Below are positions 46,282-60,609 of a stretch of 64,000 nt of DNA, piece by piece; position 1 is the first letter of the stretch, and each line of letters starts with the position of its first letter. A model generated the notes under the pieces. It worked only from the letters and a program-made list of their open reading frames with translations, was not told the DNA's origin and did not search any database. The DNA is taken from assembly GCA_037783545.1 (NCBI GenBank), contig JBBELK010001109.1, positions 58,283 through 122,282 on the forward strand, read 5' to 3'. This DNA comes from Henricia sp. BOLD:AAB3569 (taxonomy: Eukaryota; Echinodermata; Asteroidea; Spinulosida; Echinasteridae). A program made the translations under genes and the position numbers.

Positions 46282-46292
46282 ACTGTCGTTAA
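46282..46292. repeat. SINE target site duplication, right copy
   Basis: actgtcgttaa directly after the AAC tail; satellite B then continues with cgcaccgcag. Confidence 0.9.
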
Positions 46293-49200
46293 CGCACCGC
46301 AGTTTGGCTCGGCAATTTGGTCAAAGTGTGGTCCAAACGTCGGCAAATTTGGAGGTCGAAAAATGTTCCGACGAACTTCAAATTGTGCATGCCCTAAACT
46401 CTCTATATTGCGCACTTGTCATAAAAAATTGACAGACTTTCGCCGGGAAATGGCAGAGAAATTTCAAAGTTTAGAAAAAACTGGGTTGAGGCTTCCTGAC
46501 TGCTCTCACGCAAACCGTGGCTGTCTGTACACACCTCTTTGGGGTACTCCTGAGTTTGTGCGCATGCTCAGTCATTCGGACTGTCGTTAACGCACCGCAG
46601 TTTGGCTCGGCAATTTGGTCAAAGTGTGGTCCAAACGTCGGCAAATTTGGAGGTCGAAAAATGTTCCGACGAACTTCAAATTTTGCATGCCCTAAACTCT
46701 CTATATTGCGCACTTGTCATAAACAATTGACAGACTTTCGCCGGGAAATGGCAGAGAAATTTCAAAGTTTAGAAAAAAACTGGGTTGAGGCTTCCTGACT
46801 GCTCTCACGCAAACCGTGGCTGTCTGTACACACCTCTTTGGGGTACTCCTGAGTTGTGCGCATGCTCAGTCATTCGGACTGTCGTTAACGCACCGCAGTT
46901 TGGCTCGGCAATTTGGTCAAAGTGTGGTCCAAACGTCGGCAAATTTGGAGGTCGAAAAATGTTCCGACGAACTTCAAATTTTGCATGCCCTAAACTCTCT
47001 ATATTGCGCACTTGTCATAAAAAATTGACAGACTTTCGCCGGGAAATGGCAGAGAAATTTCAAAGTTTAGAAAAAACTGGGTTGAGGCTTCCTGACTGCT
47101 CTTACGCAAACCGTGGCTGTCTGTACACACCTCTTTGGGGTACTCCTGAGTTGTGCGCATGCTCAGTCATTCGGACTGTCGTTAACGCACCGCAGTTTGG
47201 CTCGGCAATTTGGTCAAAGTGTGGTCCAAACGTCGGCAAATTTGGAGGTCGAAAAATGTTCCGACGAACTTCAAATTTTGCATGCCCTAAACTCTCTATA
47301 TTGCGCACTTGTCATAAAAAATTGACAGACTTTCGCCGGGAAATGGCAGAGAAATTTCAAAGTTTAGAAAAAACTGGGTTGAGGCTTCCTGACTGCTCTC
47401 ACGCAAACCGTGGCTGTCTGTACACACCTCTTTGGGGTACTCCTGAGTTGTGCGCATGCTCAGTCATTCGGACTGTCGTTAACGCACCGCAGTTTGGCTC
47501 GGCAATTTGGTCAAAGTGTGGTCCAAACGTCGGCAAATTTGGAGGTCGAAAAATGTTCCGACGAACTTCAAATTGTGCATGCCCTAAACTCTCTATATTG
47601 CGCACTTGTCATAAAAAATTGACAGACTTTCGCCGGGAAATGGCAGAGAAATTTCAAAGTTTAGAAAAAACTGGGTTGAGGCTTCCTGACTGCTCTCACG
47701 CAAACCGTGGCTGTCTGTACACACCTCTTTGGGGTACTCCTGAGTTGTGCGCATGCTCAGTCATTCGGACTGTCGTTAACGCACCGCAGTTTGGCTCGGC
47801 AATTTGGTCAAAGTGTGGTCCAAACGTCGGCAAATTTGGAGGTCGAAAAATGTTCCGACGAACTTCAAATTTTGCATGCCCTAAACTCTCTATATTGCGC
47901 ACTTGTCATAAAAAATTGACAGACTTTCGCCGGGAAATGGCAGAGAAATTTCAAAGTTTAGAAAAAACTGGGTTGAGGCTTCCTGACTGCTCTCACGCAA
48001 ACCGTGGCTGTCTGTACACACCTCTTTGGGGTACTCCTGAGTTGTGCGCATGCTCAGTCATTCGGACTGTCGTTAACGCACCGCAGTTTGGCTCGGCAAT
48101 TTGGTCAAAGTGTGGTCCAAACGTCGGCAAATTTGGAGGTCGAAAAATGTTCCGACGAACTTCAAATTTTGCATGCCCTAAACTCTCTATATTGCGCACT
48201 TGTCATAAAACAAATTGACAGACTTTCGCCGGGAAATGGCAGAGAAATTTCAAAGTTTAGAAAAAACTGGGTTGAGGCTTCCTGACTGCTCTCACGCAAA
48301 CCGTGGCTGTCTGTACACACCTCTTTGGGGTACTCCTGAGTTGTGCGCATGCTCAGTCATTCGGACTGTCGTTAACGCACCGCAGTTTGGCTCGGCAATT
48401 TGGTCAAAGTGTGGTCCAAACGTCGGCAAATTTGGAGGTCGAAAAATGTTCCGACGAACTTCAAATTTTGCATGCCCTAAACTCTCTATATTGCGCACTT
48501 GTCATAAAAAATTGACAGACTTTCGCCGGGAAATGGCAGAGAAATTTCAAAGTTTAGAAAAAAACTGGGTTGAGGCTTCCTGACTGCTCTCACGCAAACC
48601 GTGGATGTCTGTACACACCTCTTTGGGGTACTCCTGAGTTGTGCGCATGCTCAGTCATTCGGACTGTCGTTAACGCACCGCAGTTTGGCTCGGCAATTTG
48701 GTCAAAGTGTGGTCCAAACGTCGGCAAATTTGGAGGTCGAAAAATGTTCCGACGAACTTCAAATTTTGCATGCCCTAAACTCTCTATATTGCGCACTTGT
48801 CATAAAAAAAATTGACAGACTTTCGCCGGGAAATGGCAGAGAAATTTCAAAGTTTAGAAAAAACTGGGTTGAGGCTTCCTGACTGCTCTCACGCAAACCG
48901 TGGCTGTCTGTACACACCTCTTTGGGGTACTCCTGAGTTGTGCGCATGCTCAGTCATTCGGACTGTCGTTAACGCACCGCAGTTTGGCTCGGCAATTTGG
49001 TCAAAGTGTGGTCCAAACGTCGGCAAATTTGGAGGTCGAAAAATGTTCCGACGAACTTCAAATTTTGCATGCCCTAAACTCTCTATATTGCGCACTTGTC
49101 ATAAAAAATTGACAGACTTTCGCCGGGAAATGGCAGAGAAATTTCAAAGTTTAGAAAAAAACTGGGTTGAGGCTTCCTGACTGCTCTCACGCAAACCGTG

Positions 49201-51906
49201 GCTGTCTGTACACACCTCTTTGGGGTACTCCTGAGTTGTGCGCATGCTCAGTCATTCGGACTGTCGTTAACGCACCGCAGTTTGGCTCGGCAATTTGGTC
49301 AAAGTGTGGTCCAAACGTCGGCAAATTTGGAGGTCGAAAAATGTTCCGACGAACTTCAAATTTTGCATGCCCTAAACTCTCTATATTGCGCACTTGTCAT
49401 AAAAAATTGACAGACTTTCGCCGGGAAATGGCAGAGAAATTTCAAAGTTTAGAAAAAAACTGGGTTGAGGCTTCCTGACTGCTCTCACGCAAACCGTGGC
49501 TGTCTGTTCACACCTCTTTGGGGTACTCCTGAGTTGTGCGCATGCTCAGTCATTCGGACTGTCGTTAACGCACCGCAGTTTGGCTCGGCAATTTGGTCAA
49601 AGTGTGGTCCAAACGTCGGCAAATTTGGAGGTCGAAAAATGTTCCGACGAACTTCAAATTTTGCATGCCCTAAACTCTCTATATTGCGCACTTGTCATAA
49701 AAAATTGACAGACTTTCGCCGGGAAATGGCAGAGAAATTTCAAAGTTTAGAAAAAACTGGGTTGAGGCTTCCTGACTGCTCTCACGCAAACCGTGGCTGT
49801 CTGTACACACCTCTTTGGGGTACTCCTGAGTTGTGCGCATGCTCAGTCATTCGGACTGTCGTTAACGCACCGCAGTTTGGCTCGGCAATTTGGTCAAAGT
49901 GTGGTCCAAACGTCGGCAAATTTGGAGGTCGAAAAATGTTCCGACGAACTTCAAATTTTGCATGCCCTAAACTCTCTATATTGGGCACTTGTCATAACAA
50001 AATTGACAGACTTTCGCCGGGAAATGGCAGAGAAATTTCAAAGTTTAGAAAAAAACTGGGTTGAGGCTTCTTGACTGCTCTCACGCAAACCGTGGCTGTC
50101 TGTACACACCTCTTTGGGGTACTCCTGAGTTGTGCGCATGCTCAGTCATTCGGACTGTCGTTAACGCACCGCAGTTTGGCTCGGCAATTTGGTCAAAGTG
50201 TTGTCCAAACGTCGGCAAATTTGGAGGTCGAAAAATGTTCCGACGAACTTCAAATTTTGCATGCCCTAAACTCTCTATATTGCGCACTTGTCATAAAAAA
50301 TTGACAGACTTTCGCCGGGAAATGGCAGAGAAATTTCAAAGTTTAGAAAAAACTGGGTTGAGGCTTCCTGACTGCTCTCACGCAAACCGTGGCTGTCTGT
50401 ACACACCTCTTTGGGGTACTCCTGAGTTGTGCGCATGCTCAGTCATTCGGACTGTCGTTAACGCACCGCAGTTTGGCTCGGCAATTTGGTCAAAGTGTGG
50501 TCCAAACGTCGGCAAATTTGGACGTCGAAAAATGTTCCGACGAACTTCAAATTTTGCATGCCCTAAACTCTCTATATTGCGCACTTGTCATAAAAAATTG
50601 ACAGACTTTCGCCGGGAAATGGCAGAGAAATTTCAAAGTTTAGAAAAAACTGGGTTGAGGCTTCCTGACTGCTCTCACGCAAACCGTGGCTGTCTGTACA
50701 CACCTCTTTGGGGTACTCCTGAGTTGTGCGCATGCTCAGTCATTCGGACTGTCGTTAACGCACCGCAGTTTGGCTCGGCAATTTGGTCAAAGTGTGGTCC
50801 AAACGTCGGCAAATTTGGAGGTCGAAAAATGTTCCGACGAACTTCAAATTTTGCATGCCCTAAACTCTCTATATTGCGCACTTGTCATACAAAATTGACA
50901 GACTTTCGCCGGGAAATGGCAGAGAAATTTCAAAGTTTAGAAAAAACTGGGTTGAGGCTTCCTGACTGCTCTCACGCAAACCGTGGCTGTCTGTACACAC
51001 CTCTTTGGGGTACTCCTGAGTTGTGCGCATGCTCAGTCATTCGGACTGTCGTTAACGCACCGCAGTTTGGCTCGGCAATTTGGTCAAAGTGTGGTCCAAA
51101 CGTCGGCAAATTTGGAGGTCGAAAAATGTTCCGACGAACTTCAAATTTTGCATGCCCTAAACTCTCTATATTGCGCACTTGTCATAAAAAATTGACAGAC
51201 TTTCGCCGGGAAATGGCAGAGAAATTTCAAAGTTTAGAAAAAACTGGGTTGAGGCTTCCTGACTGCTCTCACGCAAACCGTGGCTGTCTGTACACACCTC
51301 TTTGGGGTACTCCTGAGTTGTGCGCATGCTCAGTCATTCGGACTGTCGTTAACGTACCGCAGTTTGGCTCGGCAATTTGGTCAAAGTGTGGTCCAAACGT
51401 CGGCAAATTTGGAGGTCGAAAAATGTTCCGACGAACTTCAAATTGTGCATGCCCTAAACTCTCTATATTGCGCACTTGTCATAAAAAATTGACAGACTTT
51501 CGCCGGGAAATGGCAGAGAAATTTCAAAGTTTAGAAAAAACTGGGTTGAGGCTTCCTGACTGCTCTCACGCAAACCGTGGCTGTCTGTACACACCTCTTT
51601 GGGGTACTCCTGAGTTGTGCGCATGCTCAGTCATTCGGACTGTCGTTAACGCACCGCAGTTTGGCTCGGCAATTTGGTCAAAGTGTGGTCCAAACGTCGG
51701 CAAATTTGGAGGTCGAAAAATGTTCCGACGAACTTCAAATTTTGCATGCCCTAAACTCTCTATATTGCGCACTTGTCATAAAAAATTGACAGACTTTCGC
51801 CGGGAAATGGCAGAGAAATTTCAAAGTTTAGAAAAAACTGGGTTGAGGCTTCCTGACTGCTCTCACGCAAACCGTGGCTGTCTGTACACACCTCTTTGGG
51901 GTACTC

Positions 51907-54900
51907 CTGATTTGTGCGCATGCTCAGTCATTCGGACTGTCGTTAACGCACCGCAGTTTGGCTCGGCAATTTGGTCAAAGTGTGGTCCAAACGTCGGCAA
52001 ATTTGGAGGTCGAAAAATGTTCCGACGAACTTCAAATTTTGCATGCCCTAAACTCTCTATATTGCGCACTTGTCATAAAAAATTGACAGACTTTCGCCGG
52101 TAAATGGCAGAGAAATTTCAAAGTTTAGAAAAAACTGGGTTGAGGCTTCCTGACTGCTCTCACGCAAACCGTGGCTGTCTGTACACACCTCTTTGGGGTA
52201 CTCCTGAGTTGTGCGCATGCTCAGTCATTCGGACTGTCGTTAACGCACCGCAGTTTGGCTCGGCAATTTGGTCAAAGTGTGGTCCAAACGTCGGCAAATT
52301 TGGAGGTCGAAAAATGTTCCGACGAACTTCAAATTTTGCATGCCCTAAACTCTCTATATTGCGCACTTGTCATAAAAAAAATTGACAGACTTTCGCCGGG
52401 AAATGGCAGAGAAATTTCAAAGTTTAGAAAAAACTGGGTTGAGGCTTCCTGACTGCTCTCACGCAAACCGTGGCTGTCTGTACACACCTCTTTGGGGTAC
52501 TCCTGAGTTGTGCGCATGCTCAGTCATTCGGACTGTCGTTAACGCACCGCAGTTTGGCTCGGCAATTTGGTCAAAGTGTGGTCCAAACGTCGGCAAATTT
52601 GGACGTCGAAAAATGTTCCGACGAACTTCAAATTTTGCATGCCCTAAACTCTCTATATTGCGCACTTGTCATAAAAAATTGACAGACTTTCGCCGGGAAA
52701 TGGCAGAGAAATTTCAAAGTTTAGAAAAAACTGGGTTGAGGCTTCCTGACTGCTCTCACGCAAACCGTGGCTGTCTGTACACACCTCTTTGGGGTACTCC
52801 TGAGTTGTGCGCATGCTCAGTCATTCGGACTGTCGTTAACGCACCGCAGTTTGGCTCGGCAATTTGGTCAAAGTGTGGTCCAAACGTCGGCAAATTTGGA
52901 GGTCGAAAAATGTTCCGACGAACTTCAAATTTTGCATGCCCTAAACTCTCTATATTGCGCACTTGTCATAAAAAATTGACAGACTTTCGCCGGGAAATGG
53001 CAGATAAATTTCAAAGTTTAGAAAAAACTGGGTTGAGGCTTCCTGACTGCTCTCACGCAAACCGTGGCTGTCTGTACACACCTCTTTGGGGTACTCCTGA
53101 GTTGTGCGCATGCTCAGTCATTCGGACTGTCGTTAACGCACCGCAGTTTGGCTCGGCAATTTGGTCAAAGTGTGGTCCAAACGTCGGCAAATTTGGAGGT
53201 CGAAAAATGTTCCGACGAACTTCAAATTTTGCATGCCCTAAACTCTCTATATTGCGCACTTGTCATAAAAAATTGACAGACTTTCGCCGGGAAATGGCAG
53301 AGAAATTTCAAAGTTTAGAAAAAACTGGGTTGAGGCTTCCTGACTGCTCTCACGCAAACCGTGGCTGTCTGTACACACCTCTTTGGGGTACTCCTGAGTT
53401 GTGCGCATGCTCAGTCATTCGGACTGTCGTTAACGCACCGCAGTTTGGCTCGGCAATTTGGTCAAAGTGTGGTCCAAACGTCGGCAAATTTGGAGGTCGA
53501 AAAATGTTCCGACGAACTTCAAATTTTGCATGCCCTAAACTCTCTATATTGCGCACTTGTCATAAAAAATTGACAGACTTTCGCCGGGAAATGGCAGAGA
53601 AATTTCAAAGTTTAGAAAAAACTGGGTTGAGGCTTCCTGACTGCTCTCACGCAAACCGTGGCTGTCTGTACACACCTCTTTGGGGTACTCCTGAGTTGTG
53701 CGCATGCTCAGTCATTCGGACTGTCGTTAACGCACCGCAGTTTGGCTCGGCAATTTGGTCAAAGTGTGGTCCAAACGTCGGCAAATTTGGAGGTCGAAAA
53801 ATGTTCCGACGAACTTCAAATTTTGCATGCCCTAAACTCTCTATATTGCGCACTTGTCATAAAAAATTGACAGACTTTCGCCGGGAAATGGCAGAGAAAT
53901 TTCAAAGTTTAGAAAAAACTGGGTTGAGGCTTCCTGACTGCTCTCACGCAAACCGTGGCTGTCTGTACACACCTCTTTGGGGTACTCCTGAGTTGTGCGC
54001 ATGCTCAGTCATTCGGACTGTCGTTAACGCACCGCAGTTTGGCTCGGCAATTTGGTCAAAGTGTGGTCCAAACGTCGGCAAATTTGGAGGTCGAAAAATG
54101 TTCCGACAAACTTCAAATTTTGCATGCCCTAAACTCTCTATATTGCGCACTTGTCATAAAAAATTGACAGACTTTCGCCGGGAAATGGCAGAGAAATTTC
54201 AAAGTTTAGAAAAAACTGGGTTGAGGCTTCCTGACTGCTCTCACGCAAACCGTGGCTGTCTGTACACACCTCTTTGGGGTACTCCTGATTTGTGCGCATG
54301 CTCAGTCATTCGGACTGTCGTTAACGCACCGCAGTTTGGCTCGGCAATTTGGTCAAAGTGTGGTCCAAACGTCGGCAAATTTGGAGGTCGAAAAATGTTC
54401 CGACGAACTTCAAATTTTGCATGCCCTAAACTCTCTATATTGCGCACTTGTCATAAAAAATTGACAGACTTTCGCCGGGAAATGGCAGAGAAATTTCAAA
54501 GTTTAGAAAAAACTGGGTTGAGGCTTCCTGACTGCTCTCACGCAAACCGTGGCTGTCTGTACACACCTCTTTGGGGTACTCCTGAGTTGTGCGCATGCTC
54601 AGTCATTCGGACTGTCGTTAACGCACCGCAGTTTGGCTCGGCAATTTGGTCAAAGTGTGGTCCAAACGTCGGCAAATTTGGAGGTCGAAAAATGTTCCGA
54701 CGAACTTCAAATTTTGCATGCCCTAAACTCTCTATATTGCGCACTTGTCATAAAAAAAATTGACAGACTTTCGCCGGGAAATGGCAGAGAAATTTCAAAG
54801 TTTAGAAAAAACTGGGTTGAGGCTTCCTGACTGCTCTCACGCAAACCGTGGCTGTCTGTACACACCTCTTTGGGGTACTCCTGAGTTGTGCGCATGCTCA

Positions 54901-55010
54901 GTCATTCGGACTGTCGTTAACGCACCGCAGTTTGGCTCGGCAATTTGGTCAAAGTGTGGTCCAAACGTCGGCAAATTTGGACGTCGAAAAATGTTCCGAC
55001 GAACTTCAAA
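51907..55010 (+). repeat. Satellite B higher-order repeat, 8-monomer unit of 2378 bp
   Basis: Three rare variants recur with exactly the same displacement: ctgatttgtgcg at 51907 and 54285, an A8 run (cataaaaaaaattg) at 52371 and 54749, and ggacgtcg at 52601 and 54979. The displacement of 2378 bp is eight 297-bp monomers plus the two extra bases of the A8 run. The marked region is therefore part of two successive copies of a higher-order unit. Confidence 0.75.
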
Positions 55011-58000
55011 TTTTGCATGCCCTAAACTCTCTATATTGCGCACTTGTCATAAAAAATTGACAGACTTTCGCCGGAAATGGCAGAGAAATTTCAAAGTTTA
55101 GAAAAAACTGGGTTGAGGCTTCCTGACTGCTCTCACGCAAACCGTGGCTGTCTGTACACACCTCTTTGGGGTACTCCTGAGTTGTGCGCATGCTCAGTCA
55201 TTCGGACTGTCGTTAACGCACCGCAGTTTGGCTCGGCAATTTGGTCAAAGTGTGGTCCAAACGTCGGCAAATTTGGACGTCGAAAAATGTTCCGACGAAC
55301 TTCAAATTTTGCATGCCCTAAACTCTCTATATTGCGCACTTGTCATAAAAAATTGACAGACTTTCGCCGGGAAATGGCAGAGAAATTTCAAAGTTTAGAA
55401 AAAACTGGGTTGAGGCTTCCTGACTGCTCTCACGCAAACCGTGGCTGTCTGTACACACCTCTTTGGGGTACTCCTGAGTTGTGCGCATGCTCAGTCATTC
55501 GGACTGTCGTTAACGCACCGCAGTTTGGCTCGGCAATTTGGTCAAAGTGTGGTCCAAACGTCGGCAAATTTGGAGTCGAAAAATGTTCCGACGAACTTCA
55601 AATTTTGCATGCCCTAAACTCTCTATATTGCGCACTTGTCATAAAAAATTGACAGACTTTCGCCGGGAAATGGCAGAGAAATTTCAAAGTTTAGAAAAAA
55701 CTGGGTTGAGGCTTCCTGACTGCTCTCACGCAAACCGTGGCTGTCTGTACACACCTCTTTGGGGTACTCCTGAGTTGTGCGCATGCTCAGTCATTCGGAC
55801 TGTCGTTAACGCACCGCAGTTTGGCTCGGCAATTTGGTCAAACTGTGGTCCAAACGTCGGCAAATTTGGAGGTCGAAAAATGTTCCGACGAACTTCAAAT
55901 TTTGCATGCCCTAAACTCTCTATATTGCGCACTTGTCATAAAAAATTGACAGACTTTCGCCGGGAAATGGCAGATAAATTTCAAAGTTTAGAAAAAACTG
56001 GTTGAGGCTTCCTGACTGCTCTCACGCAAACCGTGGCTGTCTGTACACACCTCTTTGGGGTACTCCTGAGTTGTGCGCATGCTCAGTCATTCGGACTGTC
56101 GTTAACGCACCGCAGTTTGGCTCGGCAATTTGGTCAAAGTGTGGTCCAAACGTCGGCAAATTTGGAGGTCGAAAAATGTTCCGACGAACTTCAAATTTTG
56201 CATGCCCTAAACTCTCTATATTGCGCACTTGTCATAAAAAATTGACAGACTTTCGCCGGGAAATGGCAGAGAAATTTCAAAGTTTAGAAAAAACTGGGTT
56301 GAGGCTTCCTGACTGCTCTCACGCAAACCGTGGCTGTCTGTACACACCTCTTTGGGGTACTCCTGAGTTGTGCGCATGCTCAGTCATTCGGACTGTCGTT
56401 AACGCACCGCAGTTTGGCTCGGCAATTTGGTCAAAGTGTGGTCCAAACGTCGGCAAATTTGGAGGTCGAAAAATGTTCCGACGAACTTCAAATTTTGCAT
56501 GCCCTAAACTCTCTATATTGCGCACTTGTCATAAAAAATTGACAGACTTTCGCCGGGAAATGGCAGAGAAATTTCAAAGTTTAGAAAAAACTGGGTTGAG
56601 GCTTCTGACTGCTCTCACGCAAACCGTGGCTGTCTGTACACACCTCTTTGGGGTACTCCTGAGTTGTGCGCATGCTCAGTCATTCGGACTGTCGTTAACG
56701 CACCGCAGTTTGACTCGGCAATTTGGTCAAAGTGTTGTCCAAACGTCGGCAAATTTGGAGGTCGAAAAATGTTCCGACGAACTTCAAATTTTGCATGCCC
56801 TAAACTCTCTATATTGCGCACTTGTCATAAAAAATTGACAGACTGTCGCCGGGAAATGGCAGAGAAATTTCAAAGTTTAGAAAAAACTGGGTTGAGGCTT
56901 CCTGACTGCTCTCACGCAAACCGTGGCTGTCTGTACACACCTCTTTGGGGTACTCCTGAGTTGTGCGCATGCTCAGTCATTCGGACTGTCGTTAACGCAC
57001 CGCAGTTTGGCTCGGCAATTTGGTCAAAGTGTGGTCCAAACGTCGGCAAATTTGGACGTCGAAAAATGTTCCGACGAACTTCAAATTTTGCATGCCCTAA
57101 ACTCTCTATATTGCGCACTTGTCATAAAAAATTGACAGACTTTCGCCGGGAAATGGCAGAGAAATTTCAAAGTTTAGAAAAAACTGGGTTGAGGCTTCCT
57201 GACTGCTCTCACGCAAACCGTGGCTGTCTGTACACACCTCTTTGGGGTACTCCTGAGTTGTGCGCATGCTCAGTCATTCGGACTGTCGTTAACGCACCGC
57301 AGTTTGGCTCGGCAATTTGGTCAAAGTGTGGTCCAAACGTCGGCAAATTTGGAGGTCGAAAAATGTTCCGACGAACTTCAAATTTTGCATGCCCTAAACT
57401 CTCTATATTGCGCACCTTGTCATAAAAATTGACAGACTTTCGCCGGGAAATGGCAGAGAAATTTCAAAGTTTAGAAAAAACTGGGTTGAGGCTTCCTGAC
57501 TGCTCTCACGCAAACCGTGGCTGTCTGTACACACCTCTTTGGGGTACTCCTGAGTTGTGCGCATGCTCAGTCATTCGGACTGTCGTTAACGCACCGCAGT
57601 TTGGCTCGGCAATTTGGTCAAAGTGTGGTCCAAACGTCGGCAAATTTGGAGGTCGAAAAATGTTCCGACGAACTTCAAATTTTGCATGCCCTAAACTCTC
57701 TATATTGCGCACTTGTCATAAAAAATTGACAGACTTTCGCCGGGAAATGGCAGAGAAATTTCAAAGTTTAGAAAAAACTGGGTTGAGGCTTCCTGACTGC
57801 TCTCACGCAAACCGTGGCTGTCTGTACACACCTCTTTGGGGTACTCCTGAGTTGTGCGCATGCTCAGTCATTCGGACTGTCGTTAACGCACCGCAGTTTG
57901 GCTCGGCAATTTGGTCAAAGTGTGGTCCAAACGTCGGCAAATTTGGAGGTCGAAAAATGTTCCGACGAACTTCAAATTTTGCATGCCCTAAACTCTCTAT

Positions 58001-58252
58001 ATTGCGCACTTGTCATAAAAAATTGACAGACTTTCGCCGGGAAATGGCAGAGAAATTTCAAAGTTTAGAAAAAACTGGGTTGAGGCTTCCTGACTGCTCT
58101 CACGCAAACCGTGGCTGTCTGTACACACCTCTTTGGGGTACTCCTGAGTTGTGCGCATGCTCAGTCATTCGGACTGTCGTTAACGCACCGCAGTTTGCTC
58201 GGCAATTTGGTCAAAGTGTGGTCCAAACGTCGGCAAATTTGGAGGTCGAAAA

Positions 58253-60476
58253 ATGTTCCGACGAACTTCAAATTTTGCATGCCCTAAACTCTCTATATTG
58301 CGCACTTGTCATAAAAAATTGACAGACTTTCGCCGGGAAATGGCAGAGAAATTTCAAAGTTTAGAAAAAACTGGGTTGAGGCTTCCTGACTGCTCTCACG
58401 CAAACCGTGGCTGTCTGTACACACCTCTTTGGGGTACTCCTGAGTTGTGCGCATGCTCAGTCATTCGGACTGTCGTTAACGCACCGCAGTTTGGCTCGGC
58501 AATTTGGTCAAAGTGTGGTCCAAACGTCGGCAAATTTGGAGGTCGAAAAATGTTCCGACGAACTTCAAATTTTGCATGCCCTAAACTCTCTATATTGCGC
58601 ACTTGTCATAAAAAATTGACAGACTTTCGCCGGGAAATGGCAGAGAAATTTCAAAGTTTAGAAAAAACTGGGTTGAGGCTTCCTGACTGCTCTCACGCAA
58701 ACCGTGGCTGTCTGTACACACCTCTTTGGGGTACTCCTGAGTTGTGCGCATGCTCAGTCATTCGGACTGTCGTTAACGCACCGCAGTTTGGCTCGGCAAT
58801 TTGGTCAAAGTGTGGTCCAAACGTCGGCAAATTTGGAGGTCGAAAAATGTTCCGACGAACTTCAAATTTTGCATGCCCTAAACTCTCTATATTGCGCACT
58901 TGTCATAAAAAATTGACAGACTTTCGCCGGGAAATGGCAGAGAAATTTCAAAGTTTAGAAAAAACTGGGTTGAGGCTTCCTGACTGCTCTCACGCAAACC
59001 GTGGCTGTCTGTACACACCTCTTTGGGGTACTCCTGAGTTGTGCGCATGCTCAGTCATTCGGACTGTCGTTAACGCACCGCAGTTTGGCTCGGCAATTTG
59101 GTCAAAGTGTGGTCCAAACGTCGGCAAATTTGGAGGTCGAAAAATGTTCCGACGAACTTCAAATTTTGCATGCCCTAAACTCTCTATATTGCGCACTTGT
59201 CATAAAAAATTGACAGACTTTCGCCGGGAAATGGCAGAGAAATTTCAAAGTTTAGAAAAAACTGGGTTGAGGCTTCCTGACTGCTCTCACGCAAACCGTG
59301 GCTGTCTGTACACACCTCTTTGGGGTACTCCTGAGTTGTGCGCATGCTCAGTCATTCGGACTGTCGTTAACGCACCGCAGTTTGGCTCGGCAATTTGGTC
59401 AAAGTGTGGTCCAAACGTCGGCAAATTTGGAGGTCGAAAAATGTTCCGACGAACTTCAAATTTTGCATGCCCTAAACTCTCTATATTGCGCACTTGTCAT
59501 AAAAAATTGACAGACTTTCGCCGGGAAATGGCAGAGAAATTTCAAAGTTTAGAAAAAACTGGGTTGAGGCTTCCTGACTGCTCTCACGCAAACCGTGGCT
59601 GTCTGTACACACCTCTTTGGGGTACTCCTGAGTTGTGCGCATGCTCAGTCATTCGGACTGTCGTTAACGCACCGCAGTTTGGCTCGGCAATTTGGTCAAA
59701 GTGTGGTCCAAACGTCGGCAAATTTGGAGGTCGAAAAATGTTCCGACGAACTTCAAATTTTGCATGCCCTAAACTCTCTATATTGCGCACTTGTCATAAA
59801 AAATTGACAGACTTTCGCCGGGAAATGGCAGAGAAATTTCAAAGTTTAGAAAAAACTGGGTTGAGGCTTCCTGACTGCTCTCACGCAAACCGTGGCTGTC
59901 TGTACACACCTCTTTGGGGTACTCCTGAGTTGTGCGCATGCTCAGTCATTCGGACTGTCGTTAACGCACCGCAGTTTGGCTCGGCAATTTGGTCAAAGTG
60001 TGGTCCAAACGTCGGCAAATTTGGAGGTCGAAAAATGTTCCGACGAACTTCAAATTTTGCATGCCCTAAACTCTCTATATTGCGCACTTGTCATAAAAAA
60101 TTGACAGACTTTCGCCGGGAAATGGCAGAGAAATTTCAAAGTTTAGAAAAAACTGGGTTGAGGCTTCCTGACTGCTCTCACGCAAACCGTGGCTGTCTGT
60201 ACACACCTCTTTGGGGTACTCCTGAGTTGTGCGCATGCTCAGTCATTCGGACTGTCGTTAACGCACCGCAGTTTGGCTCGGCAATTTGGTCAAAGTGTGG
60301 TCCAAACGTCGGCAAATTTGGAGGTCGAAAAATGTTCCGACGAACTTCAAATTTTGCATGCCCTAAACTCTCTATATTGCGCACTTGTCATAAAAAATTG
60401 ACAGACTTTCGCCGGGAAATGGCAGAGAAATTTCAAAGTTTAGAAAAAACTGGGTTGAGGCTTCCTGACTGCTCTC
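58253..60476 (+). repeat. Near-identical run of satellite B monomers
   Basis: Seven to eight consecutive 297-bp monomers look identical by eye, giving a continuous open frame that ends after a one-base deletion (ccgtgctgtc near 60488). This is the most homogeneous run in the B array and points to very recent amplification or conversion. The frame starts on ATG (gaaaaATGttccg) but carries no sign of a gene beyond being open. Confidence 0.65.
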
Positions 60477-60609
60477 ACGCAAACCGTGCTGTCTGTACAC
60501 ACCTCTTTGGGGTACTCCTGAGTTGTGCGCATGCTCAGTCATTCGGACTGTCGTTAACGCACCGCAGTTTGGCTCGGCAATTTGGTCAAAGTGTGGTCCA
60601 AACGTCGGC

